A stretch of DNA of 64,000 bases, from assembly GCF_016756535.1 (NCBI RefSeq), contig NZ_AP023247.1, positions 1,798,501 to 1,862,500 of the forward strand, in the 5' to 3' direction. This DNA comes from Mesorhizobium sp. 131-2-1 (GTDB lineage Bacteria > Pseudomonadota > Alphaproteobacteria > Rhizobiales > Rhizobiaceae). The first letter of the stretch is position 1. Each line of letters begins with the position of its first letter. Positions 46,525 through 55,790 of the stretch are shown piece by piece. Position numbers and translations under genes: made by a program. The notes below the pieces were generated by a model that was given only the letters and a program-made list of their open reading frames with translations, was not told the DNA's origin and searched no databases.

Positions 46525-47045
46525 GCGGTCTCGGGCTGGCGCTCGATCAACGTCAGGGTCAGCCAGCGCGCGGTCAGCGCCGGCTTCTTCGAGCCCTCGA
46601 TCTCGATGGTGACGTCATGCGCGGTCTGCACCCAGCCGGATGGCCGCACCTTGACGTCGGCCAGCACGAAACGGGTGCGGATGCGCGAGCCGGTCTTCAC
46701 CGGCGCCAGGAAGCGCAATGAATCGAAACCGTGGTTGACGCCCATCTTGCTGTTTTCGAGCGGCGGCATGGTTTCGAAGGTCATGGCCGACAGCAGCGAC
46801 AGCGACAGGAAGCCATGCGCGATGGTGCCGCCGAACGGCGTCTCGCGGCTGGCGCGCTCCGGATCGCAATGGATGAACTGGTGGTCATCGGTGGCGTCGG
46901 CGAACTGGTCGATCATGCGCTGCGTGACCACGCGCCAAGGCGACACGCCGACTTCCTTGCCGACGCTGGCCAGAAGCACGTCGAGACTGATCGGTTCCAC
47001 GCTGATGTCCTCCACTTCACCCCCGCCGGCGTTCCGGTCGGACAT
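46521..47045 (-). CDS. MaoC family dehydratase
   Basis: 174-residue single hot-dog domain enoyl-CoA hydratase. Catalytic Asp/His segment TDDHQFIHCDPERA, followed by PFGGTIAHGFLSLSLLSAM, the R-hydratase signature. It hydrates trans-2-enoyl-CoA. It is coupled to the kinase gene (4-base overlap) and follows the upstream SDR gene by one base, so these are one operon. Confidence 0.9.
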   Translation of the reverse strand: MSDRNAGGGEVEDISVEPISLDVLLASVGKEVGVSPWRVVTQRMIDQFADATDDHQFIHCDPERASRETPFGGTIAHGFLSLSLLSAMTFETMPPLENSKMGVNHGFDSLRFLAPVKTGSRIRTRFVLADVKVRPSGWVQTAHDVTIEIEGSKKPALTARWLTLTLIERQPETA

Positions 47046-47046
47046 A

Positions 47047-47862
47047 TCATTCCTTGAACAGGGTCAGCCCATGCTGCACCGACTGGCCGCCGTCGATCGG
47101 CAGGATGGCGCCGGTGACATAGCTGCCCGCACGGCTGCACAAATAAAGCGTTGCGCCGGCAATGTCATCCGGCATGCCGATACGGCCGATCGGAACATGG
47201 CTGCCGACATGACGGGCCTGTTCCTCGGTGCCGGTGGCGAAAGCGGTCATCCGGCTCTGGAAAGGACCGGGGGCAAAGGCATTGACGGTGATGCGGCGGG
47301 CGGCGAACTCGATCGCCAGCGTGCGCGTCAGGTGATGAACCGCGGCCTTGGAGGCGGTGTAGGAATAGGCGTCATCGGCAAGCGGCTGTGTGCCCATCAC
47401 CGAGCCCAGATTGATCACCCGGGCCGGGTCGGCGTCGCCGGCAGCGGCGTCGAGCAGGGGCAGCAGCTCGCGCGTCAAGTGGAAGACGGCGGTGACGTTG
47501 ACGCCGAACACCTTGGCCCAGGCGTGGTAGGGGAAATCCTCCAGCGGCGCGCCCCAGGAAATGCCGGCGTTGTTGATGAGTATGTGCAGCCGCTCGGTCC
47601 GCGCCTTCACCTCGGCGACGAGCGCGGCGATGCCGGCCTCGCTGGAGACGTCACCGGCAAAGCCCTCGGCACGTCCCGGGCCGCCGAGGGCGTTCAATTC
47701 GCTGGCGACCTCGACGCAGTCCTCGCCCTTGCGCGAGGCAATCATCACGCTGGCGCCGGCCCTGACCAGGGCGGTCGCCGCCATGCGGCCGATGCCGGTC
47801 GCCGCACCGGTGACCAGCGCGGTTTTGCCGGAGACCGAGAACAACTCGTCCAGATAGCTCAT
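47047..47862 (-). CDS. SDR family oxidoreductase, first gene of acyl-CoA operon
   Basis: 271-residue classical SDR. Loop VTGAATGIGRMAA, NNAGISWGAPLEDFP, catalytic SYTASKAAVHHL and the terminal GAILPIDGGQSVQHGLTLF. The SRK after beta-2 suggests NADP(H). Similar proteins are 3-oxoacyl reductases or gluconate-type dehydrogenases. ATG 47862 is used; the upstream in-frame part is non-family. It is divergent from the acyl-CoA dehydrogenase gene. Confidence 0.9.
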   Translation of the reverse strand: MSYLDELFSVSGKTALVTGAATGIGRMAATALVRAGASVMIASRKGEDCVEVASELNALGGPGRAEGFAGDVSSEAGIAALVAEVKARTERLHILINNAGISWGAPLEDFPYHAWAKVFGVNVTAVFHLTRELLPLLDAAAGDADPARVINLGSVMGTQPLADDAYSYTASKAAVHHLTRTLAIEFAARRITVNAFAPGPFQSRMTAFATGTEEQARHVGSHVPIGRIGMPDDIAGATLYLCSRAGSYVTGAILPIDGGQSVQHGLTLFKE

Positions 47863-47896
47863 CGCACTCCTCCGCTTTGCCCTTCTGGCCGAGACC

Positions 47897-47937
47897 AGGG
47901 ACCCGCCCAGGGACTCGCCCAAGGACTCGCGTTGACA
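47897..47937. promoter_or_regulatory. 12-bp tandem repeats and TTGACA in the divergent promoter region
   Basis: Between the divergent SDR and dehydrogenase starts are three near-identical 12-base units: AGGGACCCGCCC, AGGGACTCGCCC, AAGGACTCGCGT (47897-47932). They run directly into a consensus -35 TTGACA (47932-47937) for the rightward gene. No good -10 is seen. The repeats could bind an activator or be simple slippage. Confidence 0.4.
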
Positions 47938-48002
47938 AGGCTAGCCGAAGTACGGTCATCCTTGCCACGGGTAAAGATGCATCTCCGAAAGGACCGGAAG
48001 CC

Positions 48003-49244
48003 ATGGCGGACATGAATCTCGGTATGACCGAGCGGCTGAAGCCGATCCATGCTCGCGTCGCGGCGATGGTGCGTGACGAGATTGCGCCACTCGGCGAGGA
48101 GTTCCTGGCCGAAATCGGCAAGGGCGGCGACCGCTGGGTCTACACGTCGCGGCAGACTGAAATCCTCGAAGGGCTGAAGAAGACCGCCCGGGAGCGCGGG
48201 TTGTGGAATTTCTGGCTGACCGGCTCCGAGCGCGGTTATGGGCTTTCCACCGTCGAATATGCCTATCTGGCCGAGGAGATGGGCAAGGCCCATCTCGGCG
48301 CCGAGACCTTCAACTGTTCGGCGCCCGACACCGGCAATATGGAAGTGCTGGAGCGCTACGGCTCGGCCGAACACAAGCGGCAATGGCTGGAGCCGCTGCT
48401 CGAAGGAAAAATCCGCTCGGCCTATCTGATGACCGAGCCGGATGTCGCCTCCTCCGACGCCACCAACATTTCGATGCGCTGCGAACGGCAGGGCGACGAC
48501 TATGTGCTCAATGGCGAGAAATGGTGGGCGTCCGGCGCCGGCGATCCGCGCTGCGCCATCTACATCGTCATGGTCCGGACGGGCGGCGACGACGCGCCGC
48601 AGCACCGCCGGCATTCGATGGTCCTGGTGCCCGCGGATGCCAAGGGCGTAACCAAGCTTCGGCCCATGCAGGTCTATGGCGACGACGACGCGCCGCACGG
48701 CCACATGCATCTCAGGTTCGACAATGTGCGCGTGCCGGCCGCGAACCTGATCCTCGGCGAGGGCAGGGGTTTCGAGATCGCGCAGGGGCGGCTGGGGCCG
48801 GGCCGCATCCACCACTGCATGCGCGCCATCGGCCAGGCTGAGATGGCGCTGGAGATGCTGTGCCAGCGCTCGGTGCGGCGCGAGGCCTTCGGCCAGAAGC
48901 TGGCGAAGCTCGGCGCCAATTTCGACATCATCGCCGAATGCCGCATGGAGATCGAGATGGCGAGGCTGTTGTGCCTCAAGGCGGCGTGGATGATCGATCA
49001 GGGCGATGCACGCGCCGCCGCGCCCTGGATCAGCCAGATCAAGGTCGTGGCGCCCCGCGTCGCGCTCAAGGTCACCGACGAGGCGGTGCAGATGTTCGGC
49101 GCGCAAGGCATCAGCCAGGATACGCCGCTGGCGCGCTCGTGGACGCATCTGCGCACGCTGCGGCTGGCCGACGGGCCCGACGCTGTGCACCGCCGGCAGG
49201 TGGCGCGGACCGAGCTGAAGAAGTACACGCAGGAGAAGGTCTGA
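48003..49244 (+). CDS. acyl-CoA dehydrogenase family protein (ACAD10/11-like)
   Basis: 413-residue FAD enzyme. Family segments: LMTEPDVASSDATNISMRCE (substrate-side loop), GEKWWASGAGDPRCAIYIVM, LGPGRIHHCMRAIGQAE and the C-terminal QMFGAQGISQDTPLA. The GAGDPRC variant is characteristic of the ACAD10/11 and LvaC-like group rather than straight-chain dehydrogenases. Paired with the APH-like kinase in the divergent operon it suggests 4-hydroxyacyl-CoA processing. ATG 48003 is used, after AAAGGACCGGAAGCC. Confidence 0.9.
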   Translation: MADMNLGMTERLKPIHARVAAMVRDEIAPLGEEFLAEIGKGGDRWVYTSRQTEILEGLKKTARERGLWNFWLTGSERGYGLSTVEYAYLAEEMGKAHLGAETFNCSAPDTGNMEVLERYGSAEHKRQWLEPLLEGKIRSAYLMTEPDVASSDATNISMRCERQGDDYVLNGEKWWASGAGDPRCAIYIVMVRTGGDDAPQHRRHSMVLVPADAKGVTKLRPMQVYGDDDAPHGHMHLRFDNVRVPAANLILGEGRGFEIAQGRLGPGRIHHCMRAIGQAEMALEMLCQRSVRREAFGQKLAKLGANFDIIAECRMEIEMARLLCLKAAWMIDQGDARAAAPWISQIKVVAPRVALKVTDEAVQMFGAQGISQDTPLARSWTHLRTLRLADGPDAVHRRQVARTELKKYTQEKV

Positions 49245-49292
49245 GCGCAAAGCCCGGCCGGTCACAGTCTGCGACAAGCAAGGAGTATTCCC

Positions 49293-50330
49293 ATGGCCGT
49301 TCCATCCGAGATGAAGGCGTTGCTGCTCACCGGCGACGGCTACACGAAGACGCCGTCCGGCAGCGCGCTGGAGGCGATGGAGCCTTATCTTGAACAAGGC
49401 ACGATCGCAGTGCCGACCCCCGGACCCAGCCAGGTGCTGATCAAGGTCAGCCTGGCCTCGATCAACCCGTCCGACGTCGCCTTCATCAAGGGCCAATACG
49501 GCCAGCCGCGCGTCAAGGGCCGGCCAGCCGGCTTCGAGGGTGTCGGCACCGTGGCGGCGACCGGCGGCGAACCTTACGCAACAGGTCTGGGCGGCAAGCG
49601 CGTCGCCTTCGCCACCGGCCTGTCGAACTGGGGCGCCTGGGCCGACTACGCGGTCGCGGAAGCCGCGTCCTGCATCCCGCTGCTCGACACGGTGAAGGAC
49701 GAGGATGGTGCTGCGATGATCGTCAACCCGCTGACCGCGCTCGCCATGTTCGATATCGTCAGGCAGGAGGGCGAGAAGGCCTTCATCATGACCGCCGGCG
49801 CCAGCCAACTCTGCAAGCTGATAGCGGGTCTGGCGAAGGAAGAGGGCTACAGGCCGATCGTCACCGTGCGCCGCGACGAGCAGATCCCGCTGCTCGAGGA
49901 GGCCGGCGCCGCCCATGTACTCAACGAGAAGGCGCCGGATTTCGAGGCCAGGCTGCGCGAGGTGATCAAGGCCGAGCAGCCGCGCATCTTCCTCGACGCC
50001 GTCACCGGGCCGCTAGCCTCGGCCATCTTCAACGCCATGCCGAAGCGTTCGCGCTGGATCGTCTACGGCCGGCTCGACGCGCAACCGACGGTGATCCGCG
50101 AGCCCGGCCAACTGATCTTCCAGCACAAGCATATCGAAGGCTTCTGGCTTGCCGAATGGATGCGCCAGTACCGCGACAGGATGGGCTCTGCGGTGATGGA
50201 GGCGCAAAAGCGCTTTTCCGACGGGCGCTGGTCTACGGATGTGACGGCGGTGGTGCCGCTGGGCGAGGCGATCGGTCGCGTGGCGGGGGAACTCGCCAAG
50301 CCGAATGGGAAGGTTTTCATCAAGCCATGA
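49293..50330 (+). CDS. zinc-independent MDR-family oxidoreductase (quinone reductase-like)
   Basis: 345-residue medium-chain dehydrogenase/reductase. N-terminal GroES-like domain (LIKVSLASINPSDVAFIKGQ) and Rossmann domain with IMTAGASQLCKLIAGLAKEE. The structural and catalytic zinc cysteines are absent, placing it with quinone or enoyl reductases. It follows the acyl-CoA dehydrogenase by 48 bases after AAGGAG and is probably co-transcribed. Confidence 0.87.
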   Translation: MAVPSEMKALLLTGDGYTKTPSGSALEAMEPYLEQGTIAVPTPGPSQVLIKVSLASINPSDVAFIKGQYGQPRVKGRPAGFEGVGTVAATGGEPYATGLGGKRVAFATGLSNWGAWADYAVAEAASCIPLLDTVKDEDGAAMIVNPLTALAMFDIVRQEGEKAFIMTAGASQLCKLIAGLAKEEGYRPIVTVRRDEQIPLLEEAGAAHVLNEKAPDFEARLREVIKAEQPRIFLDAVTGPLASAIFNAMPKRSRWIVYGRLDAQPTVIREPGQLIFQHKHIEGFWLAEWMRQYRDRMGSAVMEAQKRFSDGRWSTDVTAVVPLGEAIGRVAGELAKPNGKVFIKP

Positions 50331-50332
50331 AC

Positions 50333-50361
50333 CTTACCCTCCCCACAAGGGGGAGGGTAAG
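50333..50361. terminator. bidirectional hairpin terminator
   Basis: Perfect 12-bp stem CTTACCCTCCCC / GGGGAGGGTAAG with loop ACAAG, starting two bases after the oxidoreductase stop and ending four bases before the RND stop. It shares the CTCCCC-ACAAG-GGGGAG core with the repeats at 6114-6294. There is no T-run. Confidence 0.7.
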
Positions 50362-50365
50362 GGAC

Positions 50366-53300
50366 CTACTCCGCCGGTTCGATATTGGTGTAGGCGGCTT
50401 CCTCGAGCTCGCGCTTCAGCCGGGCTTCCTCGTGCGTCTTTGGCGTGACGAAGCGGCCGAGCAGCAGATAGGCGACCGGGGTCAGGAACAGGGTCGAGAC
50501 GGTGGCGAGGCCGAGCCCACCGACGATCACCCAGCCGAGCGCGATGCGCGCCTCGGCGCCGGCACCGGCGGCCAGCACCAGCGGCACGCCGCCGAGCACG
50601 GTGCAGATCATCGTCATCATCACCGGGCGGAGCCGAATGATGGAGGCCTGCTCGATCGCCTCGCGCACGCCGAGCCCGCGGTCACGCAGCTGGTTGGCGA
50701 ACTCGACGATCAGAATGCCGTTCTTGGCCATGACGCCGACCAGCAGCACGAGGCCGATTTGGCTGTAGGCATTGAGGCTGGTGCCCGAAAGCAGGAGCGC
50801 GAAGATCGCGCAGGCGAGGCCCAGAGGCACCGTCGCCATGATGATGATGGCGCTGACGAAGCTTTCGAACTGGGCGGCGAGCACGAGGAGGATGATGACC
50901 AGCGCGAAGCCGAAGATGGTGATCATGGCGCTGTTGGTTTCGCCCAGCGTCGCGGCTTCCGCGAGTGGCAGGATGCGGCTGCCGGGCGGCAGAAGCGGCG
51001 TCGCGATCTCCTCGGCGTGGCTCAGTGCGTCGCCGAGCGCGAAGTCGCCCGACAGGTTCGAGGTGATGGCGACTGACGGCTGTTGCTGCTCGCGGGTCAG
51101 CGATGGCGGCACGGCGCGTTCGGTCAGCGTGGCGATGGTCGACATCGGCACGAAGCGGCCGTCGCCGGTCTTCAGGAAGATGTTTTCCAGGTCGGTCGGG
51201 TCGTTGATCGGATTGGTCGTCGAGACCAGCTTCACGCCGTAGCTGCGGTCGGCGATATAGACGTCGACGACGTCGTTGCCGTCGAGCATGGCCTGAAGCG
51301 TGGCGGCGAGCCCGGTGATGTCGATGCCGAGGTCGGAGGCGCGCTCGCGGTCGATGGCGACTGCAAGCTGCGGCTGCGTCGGGTCGACCGAGAGCCGTGG
51401 CGACTGGAAGCGCGGGTCCTTCTGCATCTCGGCGATGACCTTGACCGCCGCCTCGCCGAGCGCCTTGCGGTCGTTGCCGACCAGCGCGAACTGCAGGCCG
51501 TTGCCGGCGCCGCGGATGCCCAGGCTGTTGGGCTGCACGGGAAAGACGCGCACGCTCGGTACCTGCCTTGTCAACCGGCTGATCTCGGCCATGATCTCCT
51601 GCTGGCTGCGCGCGCGCTCATTCCACGGCGCCAGCGTCATCACCATGAAGCCTGAGTTGTAGGCGCCGTTCTGGCCGGCGTTTTCGAAGGTGCTGCGGAT
51701 CTCGCCGGAATCGCGCAGCGGCTGGATCAGCCTTTCGATCTTCTGCATCTGCTCGGTGGTGTAGTCGAGGCTGACGCCTTGCGGCGCGTTGATGCGCAAC
51801 AAGACGACGGCGCGGTCCTCGCTCGGCGTCAGCTCCTGGCGGATGGTGCCGAAGAGGGCGAAGGCGGTGCCGGCAAAGAGCAGCGCGACGAGGACCACAA
51901 GCCATGGCGCGCCGAGGCATGCATGCAGGCAGCGCCGGTAGGCCGCGTTCAGAGCGCCGCCGATGCGGGCGCCGATGCCCTTGCCGCCTTCATGGTGAAG
52001 CGAGGCGCTGGATAGCATGCGGGAGGCGAGCATCGGGCAAAGGGTGAGCGCCACCACGCAGGACAGAAGCACCGACATGGCAAGCACGAAGCCGAATTCG
52101 CGGAACAGGCCGCCGGTCTGGCCGGGCAGGAAGGAGATCGGCACGAAGACGGCGACGAGCGTCAGCGTGGTGGCGATGACGGCGAAGAAGACCTCCTGTG
52201 CGCCAAGCACGGCGGCGGCGCGCGGCCCCATGCCCTGGTTGCGCCGGCGCACGATGTTTTCGAGCACGACGATGGCGTCGTCGACGACGAGGCCGGTGGC
52301 CAGCACCAGCGCCAGCAGCGTCAGGATGTTGACCGAGAAGCCGGCGAGATAGATCGCGGCGATGGTGCCGATCATGGCGACCGGCATCGACAGGCCGGGG
52401 ATCAGCGTCGCGCGCCAGTCGAGCAGGAAGGCGTAGATGACGATCAGCACGATCGAAACCGAGAGCGCCAGGGCGATCTCGACCTCGTGCACGGCACCGT
52501 TGACGAAGACGGCGTCGTCGCTGGTGACCTTGATTGACATGCCCTTGGGCAGGTTCTCCTGCAGCTTGGCGACGGCCGCCCTGACGCCGGTCGAGATGTC
52601 CAGCGTGTTCGATTCCGCCTGGCGGATGATGCCGAGACCGATGCCGGTCTTGCCGTCCGACCGCAACGCCGTCTGGCCGATGTCGGGACCGAGCGTGACG
52701 GTGGCGACGTCGCGGATGCGCGTCTTGCCGCCGATGATGATGTTCTCGAACTCCTCCGGCGTCGTCACGTCCGCAGTGGTGCGCACGATCAGGTCCTGGT
52801 TGGTCGTGGTGATGGAACCCGCCGGCGAATCGAAGGCGACCGAGGCGAGGGCCGCCCTCAAATCGGCGACGGTGAAGCCGTGGCTGGCGAGCTTGTTCTG
52901 GTCGACATCGATGCGGAAGATCTTGTCGCGGCCACCGGAAACTTGGACGTCGGCGACGCCCGGCACTGCGGCGAGCTCATCCTCGATCTGATCCTGGACG
53001 ATCACCGTCATGTCCTGCACCGACATGGTGTCGGAGGTGACCGCCAGGCGCATCACCGGCTCGGAATTGGCATCGGCCTTGACGATGCGCGGCGTGTCGG
53101 CCGTATCCGGTATCTGGTTGGCGATGCGGCTGACGGCATCGCGCACATCGGAGGCGGCGACGTCGAGATCGACGCCGTCATTGAACTCGATGGTGACGCG
53201 GCTGTTGCCGAAGGAGGAGGTCGACGAGATCGACTTGACGCCGGAGACGCGGGCGACCGCGCCCTCGATCGTGTCGGTTAGCTCGCGGTCGACCGTTTCG

Positions 53301-53494
53301 GCGGCCGCTCCCTCGAAGGTCGTGCTGACGGTGATGACGGGCCGGTCGACATCCGGCAGCTCGCGGATCTCGACACCATAGAAGGCGGCGAGGCCGGCGA
53401 CGGCGATCAGCGTGTTCAGCACCAGGGCCATGACCGGCCGGCGGATGAACAGCGCGGTGAAGCCGGTCTCGCTGGCACCGTTGACGGCGGTCAT
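50366..53494 (-). CDS. RND efflux transporter permease (HAE1/AcrB type)
   Basis: 1042-residue inner-membrane proton-driven pump with the usual twelve helices and two large periplasmic loops. Start ALFIRRPVMALVLNTLIAVA, proton-relay Asp pair in LALVLATGLVVDDAIVVLEN, GxxE/R motif FLPGQTGGLFREFGF and C-terminal GTPGALIGLV-like IALGWVIVGGLGLATVSTLF. Length is normal. Its ATG overlaps the adaptor stop by four bases. No outer-membrane channel gene is nearby, so a TolC-like protein from elsewhere must be used. Confidence 0.95.
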   Translation of the reverse strand: MTAVNGASETGFTALFIRRPVMALVLNTLIAVAGLAAFYGVEIRELPDVDRPVITVSTTFEGAAAETVDRELTDTIEGAVARVSGVKSISSTSSFGNSRVTIEFNDGVDLDVAASDVRDAVSRIANQIPDTADTPRIVKADANSEPVMRLAVTSDTMSVQDMTVIVQDQIEDELAAVPGVADVQVSGGRDKIFRIDVDQNKLASHGFTVADLRAALASVAFDSPAGSITTTNQDLIVRTTADVTTPEEFENIIIGGKTRIRDVATVTLGPDIGQTALRSDGKTGIGLGIIRQAESNTLDISTGVRAAVAKLQENLPKGMSIKVTSDDAVFVNGAVHEVEIALALSVSIVLIVIYAFLLDWRATLIPGLSMPVAMIGTIAAIYLAGFSVNILTLLALVLATGLVVDDAIVVLENIVRRRNQGMGPRAAAVLGAQEVFFAVIATTLTLVAVFVPISFLPGQTGGLFREFGFVLAMSVLLSCVVALTLCPMLASRMLSSASLHHEGGKGIGARIGGALNAAYRRCLHACLGAPWLVVLVALLFAGTAFALFGTIRQELTPSEDRAVVLLRINAPQGVSLDYTTEQMQKIERLIQPLRDSGEIRSTFENAGQNGAYNSGFMVMTLAPWNERARSQQEIMAEISRLTRQVPSVRVFPVQPNSLGIRGAGNGLQFALVGNDRKALGEAAVKVIAEMQKDPRFQSPRLSVDPTQPQLAVAIDRERASDLGIDITGLAATLQAMLDGNDVVDVYIADRSYGVKLVSTTNPINDPTDLENIFLKTGDGRFVPMSTIATLTERAVPPSLTREQQQPSVAITSNLSGDFALGDALSHAEEIATPLLPPGSRILPLAEAATLGETNSAMITIFGFALVIILLVLAAQFESFVSAIIIMATVPLGLACAIFALLLSGTSLNAYSQIGLVLLVGVMAKNGILIVEFANQLRDRGLGVREAIEQASIIRLRPVMMTMICTVLGGVPLVLAAGAGAEARIALGWVIVGGLGLATVSTLFLTPVAYLLLGRFVTPKTHEEARLKRELEEAAYTNIEPAE

Positions 53495-54654
53495 GTGCCG
53501 TCCGCTTCGGCGGCGCGCTGCTGCTCACCGGCTATGCGGACCTCGCCGCCCTCGCTGACGCTCTGGGTGCCTTCGGTCACCACCATGTCGCCGCTGACGA
53601 TCGGGGCGTCGATCAGCACCGTCTCGGTGTTGCGCTGGATGATGCGCACCGGCACGCGCCTGGCCTTGCCGTCTTCGATCGCCCAGACATAGGCGCCGTC
53701 GGAGCCCCACAGGATGGCCAGCGGGCTGACCGCCGGATAGGAGTCGCCCGGGAATTTCATGCTGATCTGGAATGACATGCCGGCGCGCAGCGAATCCGCC
53801 GGGTTGGCGATCGTCGCCTTGACCAGCAGCGTGCGGCTGGCCTCGTCGATATGGTTGTCGATCGCCGAGACCGTTCCGGTATAGGCCTGGCTCGGATTGG
53901 CGATCGGCGTCGCCGACAGTTGCGCGCCGACCTTGACGGCGGCGGCGAAGCGTTCCGGCACGAGGAAGTCGACCAGGATCGAGGAGCGGTCGTCGAGCGT
54001 GGCGATCGCCGACTGGCTGGTCACGTAGTTGCCGGCCGAAATCGGCAGGATGCCGACCGTGCCCGCTATCGGCGCCACGATGGAGCGGCGCTGCAGGGCG
54101 AGTTCGGCGTCGCGCAGCGCCAGCTTGGCGTTGGCCAGCGCCACCTCGGCATCGGCGACGGCGACCGGCGTCGCCGCGTTGGAGGCCCTCAGCGACTTGA
54201 CCCGGTCGAGCTTGGCCTGGGCGTCCTGCAGGCCGACCTTGGCACGGTCCTCGGCAATCACCTCGGTATCGGAATCGAGGGTGGCGATGACCTGGCCCTT
54301 GTCGACATGAGCGCCGGAGGCGACCAGGAATTCGACGAGACGGCCGGAGGAGTAGGGATTGACCGTCACCGAGGCGTTGGCGCGGCCGGTGCCGATCGCC
54401 TGCAGGCGGTCGTTGATGGTGGCCATGCTCGCCGGCAGGGCGACGACAATCGCCGGCCGGCCGGCGGCGCCGCGCCCGCTTGCCTGCTTTGCCGCGTCGA
54501 TCGCGCCAGTCGTCACCGCCGGCGTGGCGGCATCGGCCCATTCGATACCCCAGCGTGCCAGCACCGCCGGCGCGCCCGGGGAAAAGCGGACCCAGGCGGC
54601 AGCCGCGGCCACCAGGACCACAAGCGCAAGAACAATCTGTTTCCAGGCGGCCAT
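53491..54654 (-). CDS. RND efflux periplasmic adaptor (HlyD/AcrA family)
   Basis: 387 residues. N-terminal membrane anchor (QIVLALVVLVAAAAAWVRF), lipoyl half motifs (GRLVEFLVASGAHVDKGQVI and RSIVAPIAGTVGILPISAGN) flanking a coiled-coil hairpin (~130-200), then beta-barrel and membrane-proximal domains. It bridges the RND pump and an outer-membrane channel. ATG 54654 follows GGAGTGCCG. It is the first gene of the pump operon. The substrate cannot be inferred and no local regulator of the pump is obvious. Confidence 0.92.
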   Translation of the reverse strand: MAAWKQIVLALVVLVAAAAAWVRFSPGAPAVLARWGIEWADAATPAVTTGAIDAAKQASGRGAAGRPAIVVALPASMATINDRLQAIGTGRANASVTVNPYSSGRLVEFLVASGAHVDKGQVIATLDSDTEVIAEDRAKVGLQDAQAKLDRVKSLRASNAATPVAVADAEVALANAKLALRDAELALQRRSIVAPIAGTVGILPISAGNYVTSQSAIATLDDRSSILVDFLVPERFAAAVKVGAQLSATPIANPSQAYTGTVSAIDNHIDEASRTLLVKATIANPADSLRAGMSFQISMKFPGDSYPAVSPLAILWGSDGAYVWAIEDGKARRVPVRIIQRNTETVLIDAPIVSGDMVVTEGTQSVSEGGEVRIAGEQQRAAEADGT

Positions 54655-54811
54655 CGGCACTCCGGTTGGCAAAACGTCTGCCGGGTTCCGGGTGGAAGCG
54701 GCGCGCCGACGATACGGACCGGCGGCCACGTCAACCCCCGTTGTGACCGGTTATCGCAATTATCACGCAATCGTGCACATTAAATCTGCGTAACGTGACG
54801 CCAAACGAAAG

Positions 54812-55642
54812 CTAGCGCAGGCCTTCCAGCTCGCGGATGCGCTTGGCGCCGTCGGCCTCGAGCTGCCTGGTGACGGCGCCGATCAGCGTCTCGGCGACGA
54901 CGAACAGGGCGGCCGAGGAATCCCAGGCCGAGGGCACGGCGGTGCGTCCGGCAATGACGTGACGGGCGAAGCGGGCGATCGGCGACAGCCACTGGTCGGT
55001 GAACAGCACGATCTGGACGCCGCGCTGATGCGCCGTCTCGGCAAAGCGCACCAGGCTGTCCTGGTAGCGCCGGATGTCGAAGATCACCAGCACGTCGCGC
55101 TTGCCCATGTCGATCAGCCGGTCGCGCCAGATGCTTTCCTGTCCGGCGAGGTGGTAGACGTCCGGCTGGACGATGGCGAGGTGGGCGGCCATATAGCGCG
55201 CCAGCGGATCGGTGAAACGCCCCCCGATCAGGAAGGTCTTGCCGCGCCGCGCGGCGAGCATGGCCCCGATGTCGGCAAGCTGCTTCTCGGACAGGTGCCT
55301 GAAGGTCTCGCGCATGTTCTCGAGCGTCGCCTCCAGCATCGGCGACACCGCGCCGCCGCTGCCGGGCGAGGCCGGGTTGAGCGTGCGCGACGCCGGCGAC
55401 TGCAATTGCGCCGCCAGTTCGTCCTGCAGCGCCGACTGGAATTCCGGATAGTTCTGGAAGCCGAGACGGGCGACGAAACGCAGGATCGTCGGCGAGGATA
55501 CACCGGCGGCGGCCGAGAACTCGGCGACCGTCTTCAATCCGATCAGCGGATAGTTGGCGATCAGCGTCTGCGCCGCTCGCCGCTCGCCGGCCGGCATCGT
55601 GCCGATGCGGTCAGAAATCAGTTCGGCGATGCTGGAGATCAT
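54812..55642 (-). CDS. MurR/RpiR family transcriptional regulator
   Basis: 276 residues. N-terminal HTH_6 domain (AELISDRIGTMPAGERRAAQ; TVAEFSAAAGVSSPTILRFV) and a C-terminal SIS domain (~125-255; KTFLIGGRFTDPLARYMAAH) that normally senses a phosphosugar or related metabolite. It is divergent from the N-formylglutamate amidohydrolase-like gene with 148 bases between the starts. It is therefore the likely regulator of the downstream amine-catabolism locus. Confidence 0.9.
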   Translation of the reverse strand: MISSIAELISDRIGTMPAGERRAAQTLIANYPLIGLKTVAEFSAAAGVSSPTILRFVARLGFQNYPEFQSALQDELAAQLQSPASRTLNPASPGSGGAVSPMLEATLENMRETFRHLSEKQLADIGAMLAARRGKTFLIGGRFTDPLARYMAAHLAIVQPDVYHLAGQESIWRDRLIDMGKRDVLVIFDIRRYQDSLVRFAETAHQRGVQIVLFTDQWLSPIARFARHVIAGRTAVPSAWDSSAALFVVAETLIGAVTRQLEADGAKRIRELEGLR

Positions 55643-55692
55643 CGTTTTCCCCCATCTATTGGCCCGGTCGACGCCGTTCCCCGAAATCGCGT

Positions 55693-55721
55693 TTGACAAA
55701 GCCGGACAAACTGTATGAAAT
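55693..55721 (+). promoter_or_regulatory. candidate promoter of the amidohydrolase-permease operon
   Basis: Consensus -35 TTGACA (55693-55698) and TGAAAT (55716-55721) 17 bases apart, about 70 bases before the ATG. Downstream, ATACGTA and ATACGGTA (55749-55763) are similar half-sites that might be bound by the divergent RpiR regulator. Confidence 0.4.
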
Positions 55722-55790
55722 CATCCGCAAGGGCGCAATGACACAAAATACGTAACATACGGTACAGCGCTCTCCAGGGGACGACGGACT

